Origin: Primorskyibacter sedentarius
GTDB lineage: Bacteria; Pseudomonadota; Alphaproteobacteria; Rhodobacterales; Rhodobacteraceae
Assembly: GCF_004342065.1 (NCBI RefSeq)
Contig: NZ_SLZU01000009.1
Span: 1-64,000 of the forward strand
DNA length: 64,000 nucleotides
Direction: 5' to 3'
Positions 26,354 to 35,117 of this stretch are shown one piece after another. Under the pieces are notes generated by a model that had not been told where the DNA came from, did not search any database, and was given only the letters and a program-made list of their open reading frames with translations. The first letter of the stretch is position 1, and the number at the start of each line of letters is the position of its first letter. The position numbers and the translations under genes were made by a program.

Positions 26354-27668
26354 GATGATCGCGATCTTCATGTTCGCCACGATGATGGCGATGTTGCTGA
26401 CGGGCCAGCGGGTGTTTGGGGCCATCGGCTTTGTCGCCGTGATCGCGGCTTTGGTGCTTTGGGGCGACCGGGGCGGCTATGACATCGCCTTTTCCAGCGC
26501 GATGAAGCTGATGAAATGGTATCCGCTGCTGACCCTGCCGATGTTCATCTTCATGGGATACGTGCTGTCGGAATCGAAGATTGCCGATGACCTGTACAAG
26601 ATGTTCCACGTCTGGATGGGCGGCTTGCGCGGCGGGCTGGCCATCGGGACGATCGGCTTGATGGTGCTGATTTCTGCCATGAACGGCCTGTCGGTTGCGG
26701 GCTTGGCAATCGGGGCGACAATTGCGCTGCCGGAGCTTTTGAAACGCAATTACGACAAGCGGATGGTGACGGGGGTGGTGCAGGCCGGATCGTCGCTTGG
26801 CATTCTTGTGCCGCCTTCGGTCGTGCTGGTGCTTTACGCGATGATCGCGCGGCAACCGGTGGGGCAATTGTGGCTGGCCGGTGTGATCCCCGGCCTGATG
26901 ATGGCGGCGATGTTCATCATCTATATCGTGATCCGCTGCTGGTGGAACCCGTCTCTGGGCCCTGCGCTGCCGCCCGAGGAACGCAATATGCCTTTGGGTG
27001 AAAAGCTGAAACTGCTGCGCGCGGGCTTGCTGCCTTTGGGCATTTTCGCCGCGATGATGGTGCCATTTGTCAACGGTTGGACCTCGCTTGTTGAAAGCTC
27101 TGCCATCGGCGCGATGACAGCCTTTGCCGCCGCCGTCCTGAAGGGCCGCATGACGCGCGAGGTGTTCGAAACCTCTGTCCGCCAGACGCTTGGAATTTCC
27201 TGCATGTTCATGTGGATCATCCTTGCGGCCATGGCCTTTGGCGCGGTGTTCGACGGGCTGGGCGCGGTCAAGGCCATTGACCAGCTTTTCACCGAGCGGC
27301 TTGGCCTTGATCCCTGGCTGATCCTGATCCTGATGCAGCTGAGCTTCATCCTGATGGGGACGTTTCTGGATGACACGGCCATGCTGGTCATCGTCGCACC
27401 GCTTTACGTGCCGCTGGTCAAGGCGCTAGGCTTTGATCTGGTCTGGTACGGGGTGCTGTACACCATCACCTGCCAGATCGCTTATATGACGCCGCCCTTC
27501 GGCTATAACCTGTTTCTGATGCGCGCAATGGCCCCGCCGGAAATCACGCTGAAAGACATTTACGGATCAATCCTGCCCTTCGTGCTGGTGATGGTCTTTG
27601 CTCTGTCGGTCGTGATGATTTTCCCGCAGATCGCGCTGTGGCTGCCCGGATATGTCTATGGAAATTAA
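26343..27668 (+). CDS. dctM: TRAP transporter large permease (DctM)
   Basis: A 441-residue protein with about 12 hydrophobic segments: GQRVFGAIGFVAVIAALVLW, LPMFIFMGYVLSESKIADDLY, the conserved GASLGILVPPSVVLVLYAMI-like stretch (QAGSSLGILVPPSVVLV), and LGTFLDDTAMLVI-like residues (MGTFLDDTAMLVIVAPLY). This is the substrate- and ion-coupling subunit. It overlaps dctQ, so the two are co-translated. Confidence 0.96.
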   Translation: MSYEMIAIFMFATMMAMLLTGQRVFGAIGFVAVIAALVLWGDRGGYDIAFSSAMKLMKWYPLLTLPMFIFMGYVLSESKIADDLYKMFHVWMGGLRGGLAIGTIGLMVLISAMNGLSVAGLAIGATIALPELLKRNYDKRMVTGVVQAGSSLGILVPPSVVLVLYAMIARQPVGQLWLAGVIPGLMMAAMFIIYIVIRCWWNPSLGPALPPEERNMPLGEKLKLLRAGLLPLGIFAAMMVPFVNGWTSLVESSAIGAMTAFAAAVLKGRMTREVFETSVRQTLGISCMFMWIILAAMAFGAVFDGLGAVKAIDQLFTERLGLDPWLILILMQLSFILMGTFLDDTAMLVIVAPLYVPLVKALGFDLVWYGVLYTITCQIAYMTPPFGYNLFLMRAMAPPEITLKDIYGSILPFVLVMVFALSVVMIFPQIALWLPGYVYGN

Positions 27669-27722
27669 CCCCAAGAACTCCGCCAACGGAGCAATCAATT
27701 TCAATCCAACAAGGAGAGTTCG

Positions 27723-28760
27723 ATGACTTCCAGACGTAAGTTTTTGACCACGGCGGCGCTTGGCGGTGCCGCATCACTGGCGGCCCCAGCCGTCGTCAAG
27801 GCGCAGGCCCCGATCAAGTGGCGGTTCCAGACCTATGCGGGGGCTGCATTGGGCGAGTTCGTGACCAAACCGGTGATCGATTACATCAACAAGGCCGCGA
27901 ATGGCGAGATGGAGATCGAGCTGTTCTACGCCGATCAGATCGTCCCCACGGGCGAGCTGTTTCAGGCGCTTCAGCGCGGCACGATCGACGGCGTGCATTC
28001 GGATGACGATTCCATGGCCTCGCCCACGCCGTTGCAAGTGTTCGGCGGATACTTCCCGCTGGCCACGAAACATTCGCTGGATGTGCCTGTGTTGTTTGAC
28101 CAATACGGGCTGGCCGATATCTGGCGGTCCGAATACGAAAAGGTCGGCGTTGCGTGGCTGTCGGCGGCCGGGCAGGACCCGTGCAACTTCAACACCAAGA
28201 AAGAGATCACCTCGCTCGCGGATCTGGATGGGCTAAAGCTCTATACCTTCCCCACCGCGGGGCGGTTCCTGTCACAATTCGGCGTGGTGCCGGTGTCCAT
28301 CCCTTACGAGGACGCCGAAGTCGCGGTGCAGACGGGCGAGCTTGATGGCATGGCGTGGTCCGGCATCACCGAGGATTACACCGTCGGCTGGGCCAATGTG
28401 ACGGACTACTTCCTGACCAACAACATCTCGGGGGCGTGGATCGGGTCGTTCTTTGTGAACCAGGGCCAATGGGCGGATCTGCCCGAACATCTCAAGGCCA
28501 TCGTCATGGCCGGGATCGAAGCGGGCCACACCTATCGCAACCAGTGGTACTGGGGCGGCGAGGCGCGGCTGCGCGCGCAGGGTGACAAGCTGCAACTGCG
28601 CTCCATCCCGCAAGAGGAATGGAAGGTGGTCGAGGATGCTGCCGTCAAATTCTGGGACGAGATCGCCGAGGAAGGCGAGATCCATGCCAAGATCGTGCAG
28701 ATCTTCCGCGACTATAACGAGGTGATCAGCAAGGCTGGCCCTCCCTATACCTTCGGGTGA
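27723..28760 (+). CDS. dctP: TRAP transporter substrate-binding protein (DctP)
   Basis: A 345-residue periplasmic binding protein. The signal MTSRRKFLTTAALGGAASL has twin arginines followed by FL, so export by the Tat route is likely; cleavage is probably after VVKAQA. The mature part has FVTKPVIDYINKAANGEMEI and the conserved PTAGRFLSQFGVVPVSIPYED helix-strand region, similar to the TakP (2-oxoacid) branch of DctP proteins. The ligand cannot be read from sequence. Gene order Q-M-P differs from the more usual P-Q-M. aaggagagttcg lies before the ATG. A strong hairpin follows the stop. Confidence 0.93.
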   Translation: MTSRRKFLTTAALGGAASLAAPAVVKAQAPIKWRFQTYAGAALGEFVTKPVIDYINKAANGEMEIELFYADQIVPTGELFQALQRGTIDGVHSDDDSMASPTPLQVFGGYFPLATKHSLDVPVLFDQYGLADIWRSEYEKVGVAWLSAAGQDPCNFNTKKEITSLADLDGLKLYTFPTAGRFLSQFGVVPVSIPYEDAEVAVQTGELDGMAWSGITEDYTVGWANVTDYFLTNNISGAWIGSFFVNQGQWADLPEHLKAIVMAGIEAGHTYRNQWYWGGEARLRAQGDKLQLRSIPQEEWKVVEDAAVKFWDEIAEEGEIHAKIVQIFRDYNEVISKAGPPYTFG

Positions 28761-28766
28761 CGCTTT

Positions 28767-28792
28767 CGGGGCGTGCCTAGCGGCGCGCCCCG
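28767..28792 (+). terminator. strong intra-operon hairpin after dctP
   Basis: An 11-bp stem with one G-U pair (cggggcgtgcc / ggcgcgccccg) and a tagc loop, 6 bp after the dctP stop and 32 bp before the next ATG. No long T-run follows. It may be a partial terminator or a 3' stabiliser that raises binding-protein mRNA. Confidence 0.6.
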
Positions 28793-28824
28793 CTTCTGGA
28801 TTACACGGATTGGAGACTGCCCAC

Positions 28825-30186
28825 ATGGCTGGCAAATTGTCATTTGAGGACCTGAAAGCGCAGGTTGCGGAAGGCCGGGTCGATACGGTTCTGGTCTGCA
28901 TCGTTGACATGCAGGGCCGTCTGATGGGCAAGCGGTTTCATGCAGGCCATTTCATCGCCAGCGCCTGGGAAGAAACACATTGCTGCAACTACCTGCTGGC
29001 GACCGATCTGGAGATGGCAACGCCCGAAGGGTATGCCTCTACCAGCTGGGAAAGCGGGTATGGCGACTATGTCATGAAGCCCGATCTTGCGACCCTGCGT
29101 CCGGTGCCGTGGCTTGAAGGCACTGTGATGGTGCTGTGCGATGTGCTGGATCATCACAGCTATAAACCGGTCCCACACTCGCCCCGCGAGATGCTCAAAA
29201 GCCAGATCGCGCGGCTGGAGGCGATGGGCTTTGACGCGATGATGGCGACGGAACTGGAATTCTTCCTGTTCGAGAAAAGCTTTGAGGAGATCGCCAAAGG
29301 GGGCTTTCGCGATCTGACACCGATCAGCGGCTATAACGAGGATTACCATATCTTCCAGACCACCAAGGAAGAGCATGTGATGCGGCCCGTTCGCAACCAC
29401 CTGTGGGATGCAGGCATTCCCGTCGAGAACAGCAAGGGTGAGGCCGAGGCCGGTCAGGAAGAGCTGAACATCCGCTATGACGCCGCACTCAACACCGCCG
29501 ATTACCACACCATTGCCAAACACGCGGTCAAGGAGATCGCCTGGCAGCAGGGACATGCCGCGAGCTTTCTGCCCAAGTGGCATCAGGACCGGGTCGGCAG
29601 TTCCAGCCATGTGCATCAGTCGCTCTGGAAGGACGGAAAACCCGCCTTCCATGACCCGGATGATGCACTGGGTATGAGCGATCTGATGAAAAGCTATGTC
29701 GCGGGCCTGTTGAAATATGCGCCGGATTACACCTATTTTCTGGCGCCCTACATCAACAGCTACAAGCGGTTCATGAAGGGGACATTCGCGCCGACGCGGA
29801 TCATCTGGTCGGTGGACAATCGCACTGCCGGGTTCCGCCTGTGTGGCGATGGCACAAAGGCCATTCGGATCGAATGCCGGATCGGCGGGTCGGACCTGAA
29901 CCCCTATCTGGCGATGGCGGGCATGCTGGCGGCTGGCATTGCCGGGATAGAGGAAGGGCTGAGCTTGCAGCCGCCCGCAAAAGGCGATGTGTATCAAGGG
30001 GAGACGGGCCTGATTCCAGAAAGCCTTGGGGCAGCACGCGCAGCACTAGGGGCGTCTGCGTTGATGCGGGCAGCTTTTGGGGATGCGGTCGTTGATCACT
30101 ATTGCCGGGCGGCCGAGGTCGAGATCGAGGAATTTGCGCGCGTGGTGACGGATTGGGAAATCGCCCGCGGGTTCGAGCGGGCTTGA
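28825..30186 (+). CDS. glutamine-synthetase-like gamma-glutamyl amine ligase
   Basis: A 453-residue type-I-fold glutamine synthetase homologue. MATELEFFLFEKSFEE and GQEELNIRYDAALNTAD hold the metal glutamates, HQDRVGSSSHVHQSLWKDG the conserved His, NSYKRFMKGTFAPTRIIWSVDNRT the ATP/glutamate site, and RIECRIGGSDLNPYLAMA the final metal glutamate. It differs from nitrogen-assimilation GlnA and looks like the PuuA/IpuC group that joins glutamate to amines with ATP. The start at ATG 28825 follows ttggagactgccc. Context of transporters, aldehyde and alcohol dehydrogenases supports amine breakdown. Confidence 0.82.
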   Translation: MAGKLSFEDLKAQVAEGRVDTVLVCIVDMQGRLMGKRFHAGHFIASAWEETHCCNYLLATDLEMATPEGYASTSWESGYGDYVMKPDLATLRPVPWLEGTVMVLCDVLDHHSYKPVPHSPREMLKSQIARLEAMGFDAMMATELEFFLFEKSFEEIAKGGFRDLTPISGYNEDYHIFQTTKEEHVMRPVRNHLWDAGIPVENSKGEAEAGQEELNIRYDAALNTADYHTIAKHAVKEIAWQQGHAASFLPKWHQDRVGSSSHVHQSLWKDGKPAFHDPDDALGMSDLMKSYVAGLLKYAPDYTYFLAPYINSYKRFMKGTFAPTRIIWSVDNRTAGFRLCGDGTKAIRIECRIGGSDLNPYLAMAGMLAAGIAGIEEGLSLQPPAKGDVYQGETGLIPESLGAARAALGASALMRAAFGDAVVDHYCRAAEVEIEEFARVVTDWEIARGFERA

Positions 30187-30196
30187 GACGGCGGGG

Positions 30197-30216
30197 GTAG
30201 GGGGCCAGCCCCTTAC
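30197..30216. repeat. short GC-rich palindrome between the ligase and aldehyde dehydrogenase genes
   Basis: gtagggggccagccccttac can fold with an 8-bp stem including one G-U pair. It lies 10 bp after the ligase stop. Either a weak terminator or one of the dispersed palindromes common in Rhodobacteraceae intergenic DNA. Confidence 0.4.
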
Positions 30217-30283
30217 ATTCCGCGCAGTATATTGACCACAAAGAAGGGTGGGGCATGTGCCTTGCCGGACAGGGAGGTTTGAC

Positions 30284-31666
30284 GTGGGTCAGACATTGAA
30301 GTGCATCTCTCCGATCGACGGTTCCGTCTATGCGGAGCGGGACGTGCTGGAATTTACGCAAGCGCGAGAGAAGGTCGCGGCGATGCGCGCGGCGCAAGCC
30401 GAATGGGCGGCGCGGCCGTTGCAGGAACGCATAGATCTCGTGATGGCCGGGGTGGCCGCGATAGGCGAAATGAACGATCTGGTCGTCCCGGAACTGGCGC
30501 GCATGATGGGCCGCCCGGTGCGCTATGGCGGCGAATTCAGCGGGTTCAACGAACGCGCCAGCCACATGGCGGCAATTGCCCAAACATCCTTGGCGGATAT
30601 CGAGGTGGGCGAGGACGAAACGTTCAAACGCTATATCAAGCGGTTGCCACATGGGGCGGTGCTGGTCGTGGCGCCCTGGAATTATCCCTACATGACGGCG
30701 ATCAACACGGTCGCGCCTGCGCTGATTGCAGGCAATGTCGTGCTGTTGAAGCACGCCACACAGACGCTGCTGGTGGGCGAGCGCATGGCGCAGGCGTTCC
30801 AGCAGGCGGGCGTGCCTGCCGATGTGTTCGACAACGCCTTTTTGGATCACGACACGACTTTCCAACTGATCGCGGCCAAGTCCTTTGACTTCATCAACTT
30901 CACCGGATCGGTCGGTGGCGGGCAGCAGATGGAGCGTGCAGCCGCGGGCACCTTCACGGGCGTCGCGACAGAGCTGGGCGGCAAGGATCCCGGCTATGTC
31001 ATGGAGGACGCCGATCTGGATGCGGCGGTCGATACACTGATCGACGGCGCGATGTTCAACTCTGGCCAGTGCTGCTGCGGGATCGAGCGGATCTACGTCC
31101 ATGAAAGCCTGTTTGATGCCTTCCTTGAAAAGGCGTTGAAAATCGTGCGGGGCTACAAGCTGGGCAACCCTCTGGATGAAGCGACAACGCTTGGCCCGAT
31201 GGCGCATGTGCGTTTTGCCAATGAGGTTCGCGCGCAGATCGCAGAGGCTGTCGCGGCAGGGGCCACCGCGCATATCGACACATTTGCCGAGGATGACGGG
31301 GGCGCTTACCTCACGCCGCAGATCCTGACCGGCGTCACCCATGACATGCGGGTGATGCGCGACGAAAGCTTTGGCCCCGTCGTTGGCATCATGCCCGTCA
31401 AGGACGATGCCGAAGCGATCGCGTTGATGAATGACAGTGACTTTGGCCTGACCGCGAGCCTTTGGACGCAAGATATCGAACGTGCGCAGCGTGTTGGCGA
31501 TCAGATCGAAACCGGCACGGTGTTCATGAACCGGGCCGACTACCTTGACCCCGGCCTGTGCTGGACAGGCTGCAAGAATACCGGACGAGGAGGGGGGCTG
31601 TCCGTGATCGGCTATCACAACCTGACCCGCCCGAAATCCTACCATCTCAAGAAGGTGACGACATGA
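30284..31666 (+). CDS. NAD(P)-dependent aldehyde dehydrogenase
   Basis: A 460-residue ALDH superfamily enzyme oxidising an aldehyde to the acid. Visible: VVAPWNYPYMTAINTVAPAL (cofactor and oxyanion Asn), FINFTGSVGGGQQM (glycine motif), ATELGGKDPGYV (general-base Glu), FNSGQCCCGIERIYV with the catalytic cysteine in a run of three, and RDESFGPVVGIMPV. The start is a GTG at 30284 with gggaggtttgac ahead; the longer in-frame start at 30248 has none. It overlaps the alcohol dehydrogenase gene by ATGA, so both products are made together. Confidence 0.93.
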   Translation: MGQTLKCISPIDGSVYAERDVLEFTQAREKVAAMRAAQAEWAARPLQERIDLVMAGVAAIGEMNDLVVPELARMMGRPVRYGGEFSGFNERASHMAAIAQTSLADIEVGEDETFKRYIKRLPHGAVLVVAPWNYPYMTAINTVAPALIAGNVVLLKHATQTLLVGERMAQAFQQAGVPADVFDNAFLDHDTTFQLIAAKSFDFINFTGSVGGGQQMERAAAGTFTGVATELGGKDPGYVMEDADLDAAVDTLIDGAMFNSGQCCCGIERIYVHESLFDAFLEKALKIVRGYKLGNPLDEATTLGPMAHVRFANEVRAQIAEAVAAGATAHIDTFAEDDGGAYLTPQILTGVTHDMRVMRDESFGPVVGIMPVKDDAEAIALMNDSDFGLTASLWTQDIERAQRVGDQIETGTVFMNRADYLDPGLCWTGCKNTGRGGGLSVIGYHNLTRPKSYHLKKVTT

Positions 31667-32808
31667 GCCTGACCGGAAACTGGTCCTACCCCACAGCCAT
31701 CAAGTTCGGCGCAGGCCGGATCGCCGAATTGCCCGAGGCCTGCGCGCAGGCGGGCATGTCCCGCCCCTTGCTGGTGACCGACAAGGGGCTGGCGGATCTG
31801 CCGATTACGGCGCAAGCACTGGATATTCTGGATGCGGCCGGGCTTGGCCGGGCTGTGTTCTCGGATGTCGATCCAAACCCGAATGAAAAGAACCTCGACG
31901 CCGGTGTGCAGGCCTATCTGGCAGGCGGCCATGACGGGGTGATTGCCTTTGGTGGCGGCTCCGGCCTGGATCTGGGCAAGATGGTGGCCTTCATGGCGGG
32001 GCAGGCACGGCCCGTCTGGGATTTCGAGGATATCGGCGATTGGTGGACCCGTGCCGATGCCGACAAGATCGCCCCGATCATCGCAGTGCCGACAACGGCC
32101 GGCACGGGCAGTGAGGTGGGGCGCGCCAGTGTCATCACCAATTCCGAGAGCCATGTGAAAAAGATCATCTTTCACCCCAAGGTATTGCCGACGGTGGTGA
32201 TCTGCGATCCAGAACTGACCGTTGGCATGCCCAAATTCATCACGGCCGGCACGGGCCTTGATGCCTTTGCCCATTGTGTCGAGGCGTTCAGCAGCCCGTT
32301 CTATCACCCGATGAGCCAAGGGATTGCGCTGGAAGGCATGCGGCTGGTCGTGGAATACCTGCCGCGCGCCTATGCGGATGGTTCGGATATCGAGGCGCGC
32401 GCGCAGATGATGAGTGCGGCGGCCATGGGGGCCACGGCCTTCCAGAAGGGTCTGGGGGCGATCCACGCGCTGAGCCATCCGATTGGTGCCGTGTTCAATA
32501 CCCATCACGGTACGACAAACGCCGTCTGCATGCCCGCCGTGCTGGAGCTGAACGCGCCGATGATTGCCGACCGCTTTGACCGCGCGGCCAGCTATATCGG
32601 GGTAAAGGGCGGCTTTGACGGGTTCCGCAACTTCGTGCAGGACTTCAACGACAGTTTTGCCATTCCGCGCAAACTGTCAGAGATGGGGGCCACGCGCGAC
32701 CGGATCGACGATCTGGTGCCGATGGCTCTTGCCGATCCGTCCTGCGGCGGTAATCCTGTCGCCCTGACGCAAACCAATATGCGCGCCCTTTTTGAGGCCG
32801 TGATCTGA
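31663..32808 (+). CDS. iron-containing alcohol dehydrogenase
   Basis: A 381-residue group III (Fe-ADH) enzyme. GVIAFGGGSGLDLGKMVAFM is the nucleotide-binding part, PTTAGTGSEVGRASVIT the following conserved loop, TAGTGLDAFAHCVEAF provides the Asp and first His metal ligands, and GAIHALSHPIGAVFNTHHGTT the remaining two. It would interconvert an alcohol and an aldehyde and, being coupled to the upstream aldehyde dehydrogenase, can turn an alcohol into an acid in two steps. The natural substrate is unknown. Confidence 0.94.
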   Translation: MSLTGNWSYPTAIKFGAGRIAELPEACAQAGMSRPLLVTDKGLADLPITAQALDILDAAGLGRAVFSDVDPNPNEKNLDAGVQAYLAGGHDGVIAFGGGSGLDLGKMVAFMAGQARPVWDFEDIGDWWTRADADKIAPIIAVPTTAGTGSEVGRASVITNSESHVKKIIFHPKVLPTVVICDPELTVGMPKFITAGTGLDAFAHCVEAFSSPFYHPMSQGIALEGMRLVVEYLPRAYADGSDIEARAQMMSAAAMGATAFQKGLGAIHALSHPIGAVFNTHHGTTNAVCMPAVLELNAPMIADRFDRAASYIGVKGGFDGFRNFVQDFNDSFAIPRKLSEMGATRDRIDDLVPMALADPSCGGNPVALTQTNMRALFEAVI

Positions 32809-32821
32809 AGTGTCATGACTT

Positions 32822-32835
32822 TGTGACCTGTCACA
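32822..32835. promoter_or_regulatory. candidate operator before the ABC binding-protein gene
   Basis: TGTGAC-CT-GTCACA is a perfect 6-bp inverted repeat with 2-nt spacer, 13 bp after the alcohol dehydrogenase stop and 63 bp before the next start. It may bind a regulator controlling a separate promoter for the ABC genes. No clear -10/-35 is seen. Confidence 0.35.
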
Positions 32836-32898
32836 CCTAGGGACGCAGGCAAGGCCCTCTGGCCTCTTGCACCGAATAAACAACCGGGAGAAAAGAAA

Positions 32899-33960
32899 AT
32901 GAAAACTCAACTTCTTATGGCGACGACGGCGCTTGCCGTAACGTTTGGCGCAGGCGCGCAGGCCGATACGCTGCGCCTGCTGACCTGGGGTGGCTACGCG
33001 CCAGAAGATGTGGTTGCCAAGTTCGAGGAACAGACCGGCCACACGGTCGAGGTGACAAAATCCAATAACGAGGAAATGATCGCCAAGCTGCGTGCGACAG
33101 GTGGCGGCGGGTTCGATCTGGCCCAGCCCAGCCAGGACCGGATTGCAGGCCCGCAGGCGGAATTCGGGATCTACAAACCGATGGACCTGTCCAAGATCAA
33201 CGCGGATCTGTTCATCCCGTCCATGCTGGACGCCACCAAGGCCAACACCACCGTCGATGGCGAGGTTTACGGTGTCCCGCATGTCTGGGGCACCTCCGGG
33301 CTGGTGGTGAACACGGCAGAGGCGGGCTCGGTCAAGGATTACACGGACCTGTGCAGCGAAGACGTTGCGGGCAAGGTGTCCTACCGTCTGAAACGCCCCA
33401 CGCTGATCGGGTTTGCCTTCGCGATGGGCGAGGATCCGTTCGCCGCATATGGCGATCCTGCGAAATACGAAGAGATCATGGGCAAGGTCGAAGAGGCCCT
33501 GATCGCGTGCAAACCCAATGTGAAGACCTATTGGGGCGGCGGCGACGAGTTGATGGGGCTGGTGCGGTCCGGCGAGGTTGTGGCGTCCATGGCATGGGAC
33601 ACGGGCGGCTGGAAGCTGAACGAAGACAACCCCGATGTGACCTTTGTGGCGCCTGCCTCCGGCGCACTGGGCTGGGTTGATACCTTTGCGCTGCCCGCCA
33701 AGGGCAAGGCCGATGACGTGGCCTATGAATGGATCAACTTCGTCATGCAGCCCGAGATTGCCGCGATGATCACGGCCGCTGCTGGCAACTTCACCGCGTC
33801 CCAAGGCGCGGACGAGTTCGCCTCGGACGCGTTGAAAGCCCGCTATCAGGCCAGCTTCCCGCCGGAAGCCATTGACAACATCAAATGGTATCCGCCGGTT
33901 CCTGCCGGTCTTGAAGTGATCGAAGGCGGCGTTCTGGACCGCGTCAAAGCCGCCAACTGA
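32899..33960 (+). CDS. polyamine-type ABC transporter substrate-binding protein
   Basis: A 353-residue periplasmic protein of the PotD/PotF class. A Sec signal (MKTQLLMATTALAVTFGAGA, cut after QA) precedes LRLLTWGGYAPEDVVAKFEE, GGGFDLAQPSQDRI, YGVPHVWGTSGLVVN and GEVVASMAWDTGGW, all normal for this class. It should bind a cationic amine, but the aromatic/acidic pocket residues cannot be assigned with certainty. It is followed by a hairpin and then by the ATPase and two permease genes. ccgggagaaaag lies before the ATG. Confidence 0.9.
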   Translation: MKTQLLMATTALAVTFGAGAQADTLRLLTWGGYAPEDVVAKFEEQTGHTVEVTKSNNEEMIAKLRATGGGGFDLAQPSQDRIAGPQAEFGIYKPMDLSKINADLFIPSMLDATKANTTVDGEVYGVPHVWGTSGLVVNTAEAGSVKDYTDLCSEDVAGKVSYRLKRPTLIGFAFAMGEDPFAAYGDPAKYEEIMGKVEEALIACKPNVKTYWGGGDELMGLVRSGEVVASMAWDTGGWKLNEDNPDVTFVAPASGALGWVDTFALPAKGKADDVAYEWINFVMQPEIAAMITAAAGNFTASQGADEFASDALKARYQASFPPEAIDNIKWYPPVPAGLEVIEGGVLDRVKAAN

Positions 33961-33971
33961 TCTGAAACCAG

Positions 33972-33999
33972 CGGCACCCGGGCAGAGGCTCGGGTGCCG
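33972..33999 (+). terminator. strong intra-operon hairpin after the binding-protein gene
   Basis: A perfect 9-bp stem cggcacccg / cgggtgccg with a 10-nt loop, 11 bp after the stop and 20 bp before the ATPase start. It has no T-run. This is the second binding-protein gene in the region followed at once by such a hairpin. Confidence 0.6.
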
Positions 34000-34019
34000 T
34001 CACTTCGAACGGATCCCGT

Positions 34020-35117
34020 ATGACTTTCGATCTTGAATGCCGCAATCTGACCAAGCGTTTCGGGGGCACGACCGCTGTTGATGACGTGTCCTTTGAGGTG
34101 CCGAGCGGGTCGTTCTTTTCGATCCTCGGCCCGTCGGGCTGTGGCAAGACGACGATCATGCGGATGATCGCGGGATTTCTGGAGCCAAGCTCTGGCGATA
34201 TCCTGATCCGGGGCAAATCGGTCCTGGATGTGCCGCCCAACAAGCGGCCGGTCAACATGGTGTTCCAGCATCTGGCGCTGTTCCCGATGATGAACATTGC
34301 TGAAAATATCGGCTACGGCCTGCGCCGTCAGGGCATGGGCAAGGCCCAGATCGCCGTGAAGGTCGACGAGGCGCTGGAGCGGATCGGCCTGCCGGGCATT
34401 GGCAACCGCAAGGTCGACGAGCTGTCAGGCGGACAGAAACAGCGCGTCGCCATCGCACGCTGCATGGTTCTGGAGCCAGATGTGCTGTTGCTGGATGAAC
34501 CTCTGGGTGCGCTGGATCTGAAGCTGCGCGAACGCATGAAGGTTGAACTGAAGACGCTTCAGGCCGCGTTTGACACCACATTTGTCTATATCACGCATGA
34601 TCAGTCCGAAGCGCTGGTGATGTCCGACACAATCGCCGTGATGAACGAGGGCCGGTTCGAACAGATGGGCAGCGGGCGGGATCTGTATTACCGCCCTGCA
34701 AGCGCCTTTGTCGCGGGCTTCGTGGGTGACAGCAACCGCTGGGCCGGGCGGATCGAACGGGCCGAGGGCAACGTCATGCAGGTGCAGACCGATAGTGGCT
34801 TGTCGATGCGCGCCGCCGCCCATGGCCGTCCTTTGGCTGTCGGGGACCGTGCGCAGGTCTTCGTGCGCCCCGAGGCCATTCGCATCAGCCGTGCCGGTGC
34901 TGATCTGGCGCATTTTGACAATCACATGGCAGGCAAGGTCACGAACCTTCTGTTCAACGGCGCAGCCAGCCGCATCGTCGTGGCGGCGGGGGCCGAAGAG
35001 ATCGAGGTGAACCTGCCGCAATCAGGCGAATTTGCCGACCTCTCCGAAGGCGACTCCGTTCAGATCGGCTGGGCCGGGGATCAGGGCAACTGCTTTGCCG
35101 AAGGACCTGCCGCATGA
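34020..35117 (+). CDS. potA: polyamine-type ABC transporter ATPase
   Basis: A 365-residue importer ATPase. Walker A GPSGCGKTT (about residues 38-46), Q-loop NMVFQHLALFP, signature LSGGQKQRVAIA, Walker B VLLLDEPLGALD and the H-loop FVYITHDQSEAL are intact. The C-terminal part (about residues 245-360) is a TOBE/regulatory domain, RPEAIRISRAGADL. Its last four bases overlap the first permease gene. Confidence 0.95.
   Translation: MTFDLECRNLTKRFGGTTAVDDVSFEVPSGSFFSILGPSGCGKTTIMRMIAGFLEPSSGDILIRGKSVLDVPPNKRPVNMVFQHLALFPMMNIAENIGYGLRRQGMGKAQIAVKVDEALERIGLPGIGNRKVDELSGGQKQRVAIARCMVLEPDVLLLDEPLGALDLKLRERMKVELKTLQAAFDTTFVYITHDQSEALVMSDTIAVMNEGRFEQMGSGRDLYYRPASAFVAGFVGDSNRWAGRIERAEGNVMQVQTDSGLSMRAAAHGRPLAVGDRAQVFVRPEAIRISRAGADLAHFDNHMAGKVTNLLFNGAASRIVVAAGAEEIEVNLPQSGEFADLSEGDSVQIGWAGDQGNCFAEGPAA

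Noticed and set aside
30000-31645. 614-codon minus-strand frame over the aldehyde dehydrogenase gene
   Set aside because: Antisense shadow of a gene with full ALDH motifs; no motif of its own.
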